Assembly (NCBI RefSeq): GCF_030687575.1
Contig: NZ_CP117439.1
Coordinates: 5,533,501 to 5,597,500 of the forward strand
Origin: Pseudomonas sp. FP2309
GTDB lineage: Bacteria > Pseudomonadota > Gammaproteobacteria > Pseudomonadales > Pseudomonadaceae
Length of the DNA stretch: 64,000 bases
Reading direction: 5' to 3'
The notes beneath the pieces are model-generated. The model did no database searches. It was not told where the DNA came from and was given only the letters and a program-made list of their open reading frames with translations. Positions 61,128 to 64,000 of this stretch are shown here, in pieces. Made by a program: the position numbers and the translations under genes. The stretch's first letter is position 1; each line of letters starts with the position of its first letter.

Positions 61128-64000
61128 CTAAGGAAAATCTGCATTTTTCCGTAACAAATCTGCCAACCCGTCCGCCTGCATCGGCCGGCTGATCAGATAG
61201 CCCTGCACTTCGTCACAACGCTCCGCACGCAGAAAATCCAACTGCTGCTGATCTTCCACCCCTTCGGCAACGACTTTGAGCGCCAGGCCATGCGCCATGG
61301 CGATGATCGCGCGGGTGATGGCAGCGTCTTCGCGCCCCTGCCCCAGACCCCGGATAAAGGTCTGATCGATTTTCACGTAATCCACGGGAATGCGCTTGAG
61401 GTAGCTGAGGGAGGAATAGCCGGTGCCAAAGTCGTCGATGGCCAGCTTGACCCCCAGATTCCGCAGTTGCTCAAAGGTGACGATGATGTGCTCCACACTG
61501 TCGAGCAACTGACTTTCGGTCAGTTCCAGCTCAAGGTATTGCGGATCCAGGCCGGTTTCCTCCAGCACCTGGCGCACCAGGCTGACCAGCTTGCCCTGAC
61601 GCAGTTGATGCACCGACAGGTTCACCGACACGCGGATCGGCGCCAGCCCCTGGCGCTGCCATTCACAGGCCTGCCAACAGGCTTCACGCAGAACAAATTC
61701 GCCCAGCGGTACGATCAGACCGGTTTCTTCAGCCAGGCCGATAAAGTCGGCCGGTGGCACCATGCCCCATTGTGGATGCTCCCAACGAATCAGCGCTTCG
61801 ACGGCATTGAGCTTGCCGGTCGCCAGGCACAATTTTGGCTGGTAGAACACGGTGAGCTGGCGCTCTTCGATGGCTTTGCGCAGGTGGTTCTCCAGCTGCA
61901 GACGCTCAAGGGTGCTGGCCTGCAAACTGTCGGTGTAGAACTGGAAGTTGTTTCCGCCCAGGTGCTTGGCGTGTTGCATGGCCATGTTCGATTGACTGAC
62001 CAGCGCGGAAATTTCCCGCGCATTATCCGGCAGCAAACTCACGCCCATCGAGGCGCTGACCACCAGTTCGTGCCCCTCCACTGTCACGGGCACCCGCAGC
62101 TTGGCCAGCAAGCGCGTGGCCACCCGCGCCAGGCTCGACAGGTTGCCGTAAGCATCGAACAGTACGGCAAACTCATCGCCGGACAGGCGCGCAATGGTGT
62201 CCGCCTCCGGCAAGGCGTTGATCAGGCGCCGCGCCATTTTCTGCAGCAACTGGTCCGCCACTTCATGGCCCAGGCTGTCGTTGAGCAGTTTGAAACGGTC
62301 GAGATTGATGTGCAGCAACGCCAGGCTACGCCCTCCCAGGCGCACACGCTGATGGGCTTCGCGCAGCCGTTCGCGGAAGAGTGAGCGGTTGGCCAGGCCG
62401 GTCAGCTCGTCATAGTGGGTGAGGTAGCGCATGCGCTCCTCGGATTCGCGCCTGGCCGACAAATCGGCGAAGAAGCCCACGATATGGCTGACGTTTCCGC
62501 GAACATCACGCACCACGTTCAGCTGCAGCCACTGCGGGTAGAGCTCGCCGTTTTTGCGGGTTTCCACCAGCTCACCTTGCCAGGTGCCATGGCTGAGCAA
62601 GGCCTGGCGGATCACCGGGAAGTGGCGCCGGGCATCGCGGCTGCTGGGCAGTTCCACCACGTTGCGGCCGAGCATGTCGTCGATATCAAAGCCGGTGACA
62701 CGGCTGAACGCCTGGTTGACGGCAATCAACGCGTAGTCCGGGTCGAGGATCACGATGCCTTCGCTGGCGGCTTCGAAGACGGTCGAGGCCAGCCGCTGCT
62801 GTTCTTCAAGGGCCTTGCCCGCACTGATGTCACGGCGGGTACCGAGCATTCGAATCACACGGCCATTCGGCGCACGCTCCACGGCACGGCCACGGTCTTC
62901 GATCCATACCCAGTGCCCATCGCCATGGCGCACGCGGTATTCCACCTGATAATCCTCAGTGCGCCCCTTCAGATGCTCCACCAGCGCGCGCTTGAGCAGC
63001 GGCAGGTCGTCGGGGTGCAGGCGCGGCTTGAGGTGGCCAAGCATCGCCGTGACGTACTCCGGCTCCAGGCCGAAAAGTTCTTTGAGTTGGGTGTGGTGGA
63101 CTTCGTCGGTTTGCAGGTTCCAATCCCACAGCCCGAGTTCGCTGGCTTGCAGGGCCATGGCCAGGCGCGCTTCGCTCTTATTCAAGGCCAGGCTGGTGGC
63201 GTCCAGCTCCTGGCTGCGTTGAGCCATGCGGTCTTGCAGGCCGATCTGCGCTTCACGCAGCTCCTCCTCGACCTGACGCCGCTGCTCCACTTCGCGCGTA
63301 AGGTCCTGGTTTAACTGTTCGCTGCGCTGCTGTGCCTGTTGTAGATGCTCGATCAACGCCTGGTTCTGGAAACGACGCAAGAGTTCGCGCTGGATCAAGC
63401 GGTTAACCTGCCAGGCCACCAGGTTCAGCGACAGCAGCAGGATCAGGCCAAGCACGCCCCAGCCTTGTTGCTGCGGGCTGCCCGCCCACAGCAGGTAGAC
63501 AATGGACGGCACCAGGCACGGTACGGCAAAGGATAGAAACGCCGGCAGGCTGACGGCGTAGGCCACACTGGCTGATAACGTCGCCGCGCCGATCAGACCA
63601 AACACCCAGGCTTGCTGCATGAAGCTATTGACCGGGGCCAGGGCGATGGCCGCGGTCGCCAGGGTCAAACCGCTGACCGCCGACCCCAACATGAACATGC
63701 GTCGCCACACCGGCTGGGCCTGGCGGCTGGGCATGGCTGAATCAAAGGCCGCCACTTGGATCACGCGCAGGGCCACCAGCGCCAGCAGCCACACCAACCA
63801 GATGCTGTCCAACAGATATTGCTTGGGGTTCCACAGCAGCCAGGCGCAGACCAGACCGTTCACCAACATCAATAGGGTCGGCAGCAGCGAGCCTTGATAC
63901 AGCAGGCGCGTACGCTCGACCGCCATCTCAGTGGCGTAGTGTTTACGGATAACCTGCGCGGGCGCCATCGAGGGGCCAAGCAGGTCGGTACTGAGGGTCA
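61128..64000 (-). CDS. Membrane PAS-GGDEF-EAL protein (c-di-GMP turnover)
   Basis: The frame is open to the window edge; reading back from ATG 63968 gives TLSTDLLGPS, and a start one base beyond the edge is likely. About seven hydrophobic segments fill the first 190 residues, followed by a coiled coil and two PAS domains (about 280-400 and 405-525). The GGDEF domain has SGDEF instead of GGDEF, and is followed by a complete EAL domain (EALIRWEHP, VNLSVHQL, ELTESQLL, IDDFGTGYSSLSYL, KIDQTFIRGL). All EAL metal-binding segments are intact, so phosphodiesterase activity is likely; cyclase activity is uncertain. It corresponds to PA5442. Confidence 0.93.
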   Translation of the reverse strand, partial: TLSTDLLGPSMAPAQVIRKHYATEMAVERTRLLYQGSLLPTLLMLVNGLVCAWLLWNPKQYLLDSIWLVWLLALVALRVIQVAAFDSAMPSRQAQPVWRRMFMLGSAVSGLTLATAAIALAPVNSFMQQAWVFGLIGAATLSASVAYAVSLPAFLSFAVPCLVPSIVYLLWAGSPQQQGWGVLGLILLLSLNLVAWQVNRLIQRELLRRFQNQALIEHLQQAQQRSEQLNQDLTREVEQRRQVEEELREAQIGLQDRMAQRSQELDATSLALNKSEARLAMALQASELGLWDWNLQTDEVHHTQLKELFGLEPEYVTAMLGHLKPRLHPDDLPLLKRALVEHLKGRTEDYQVEYRVRHGDGHWVWIEDRGRAVERAPNGRVIRMLGTRRDISAGKALEEQQRLASTVFEAASEGIVILDPDYALIAVNQAFSRVTGFDIDDMLGRNVVELPSSRDARRHFPVIRQALLSHGTWQGELVETRKNGELYPQWLQLNVVRDVRGNVSHIVGFFADLSARRESEERMRYLTHYDELTGLANRSLFRERLREAHQRVRLGGRSLALLHINLDRFKLLNDSLGHEVADQLLQKMARRLINALPEADTIARLSGDEFAVLFDAYGNLSSLARVATRLLAKLRVPVTVEGHELVVSASMGVSLLPDNAREISALVSQSNMAMQHAKHLGGNNFQFYTDSLQASTLERLQLENHLRKAIEERQLTVFYQPKLCLATGKLNAVEALIRWEHPQWGMVPPADFIGLAEETGLIVPLGEFVLREACWQACEWQRQGLAPIRVSVNLSVHQLRQGKLVSLVRQVLEETGLDPQYLELELTESQLLDSVEHIIVTFEQLRNLGVKLAIDDFGTGYSSLSYLKRIPVDYVKIDQTFIRGLGQGREDAAITRAIIAMAHGLALKVVAEGVEDQQQLDFLRAERCDEVQGYLISRPMQADGLADLLRKNADFP

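Overview
The window looks like chromosomal DNA of a fluorescent Pseudomonas (P. fluorescens group). It has high GC and pseudomonad-type REP palindromes. Its gene order resembles, from memory, the PA5348-PA5442 part of the P. aeruginosa PAO1 chromosome: HU, rubredoxin reductase, rubredoxin, ubiCA, phoBR, phoU-pstBACS, purEK, aspA, pycAB, a HexR-like regulator and a GGDEF/EAL protein. No rRNA, tRNA or CRISPR array was seen.

Bases 1-7106 are a type VI secretion (T6SS) cargo island. It holds the 3' end of a vgrG, an Eag-type chaperone, a PAAR-Rhs effector with a PD-(D/E)xK-like nuclease tip, its probable immunity gene, a scrap of an older rhs gene and a second orphan immunity-like gene. Bases 7157-11242 hold hup, the rubredoxin pair, ubiCA and a small secreted protein. 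Bases 11325-23967 are the phosphate regulon: phoBR, a CorC-like protein, an M23 peptidase, a response regulator, phoU, pstB, pstA, pstC and pstS. Pho boxes can be read in front of phoB, pstC and pstS, plus one facing the small secreted protein gene. An unrelated intergenic repeat occurs three times inside this block.

Bases 24082-35460 are mostly core metabolism: an MFS transporter, a thioesterase, a sugar-phosphate mutarotase, purEK behind a likely transcription attenuator, and aspA, an alanine/glycine symporter and an asparaginase forming an Asp/Asn/Ala utilisation group. Bases 35402-39903 are a second T6SS islet: a Tle5-type phospholipase D with two tandem paralogous lipoprotein immunity genes. 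It is flanked by diverged copies of the asparaginase terminator, and a fossil of the duplication event is still legible.

Bases 39906-43196 are an acetylpolyamine-catabolism cluster. A 1510-residue dermonecrotic-toxin-like protein follows. Then come a MocR regulator whose linker is encoded by a DnaA-box-like 12-bp repeat, a PaiB/GNAT operon, a homocysteine methyltransferase divergent from an amino-acid ABC transporter lacking its ATPase, and an autotransporter whose ribosome binding site is held in a hairpin. The right end holds two-subunit pyruvate carboxylase with a divergent LysR regulator, a HexR-like repressor with a clear operator, and a membrane PAS-GGDEF-EAL protein running off the edge.
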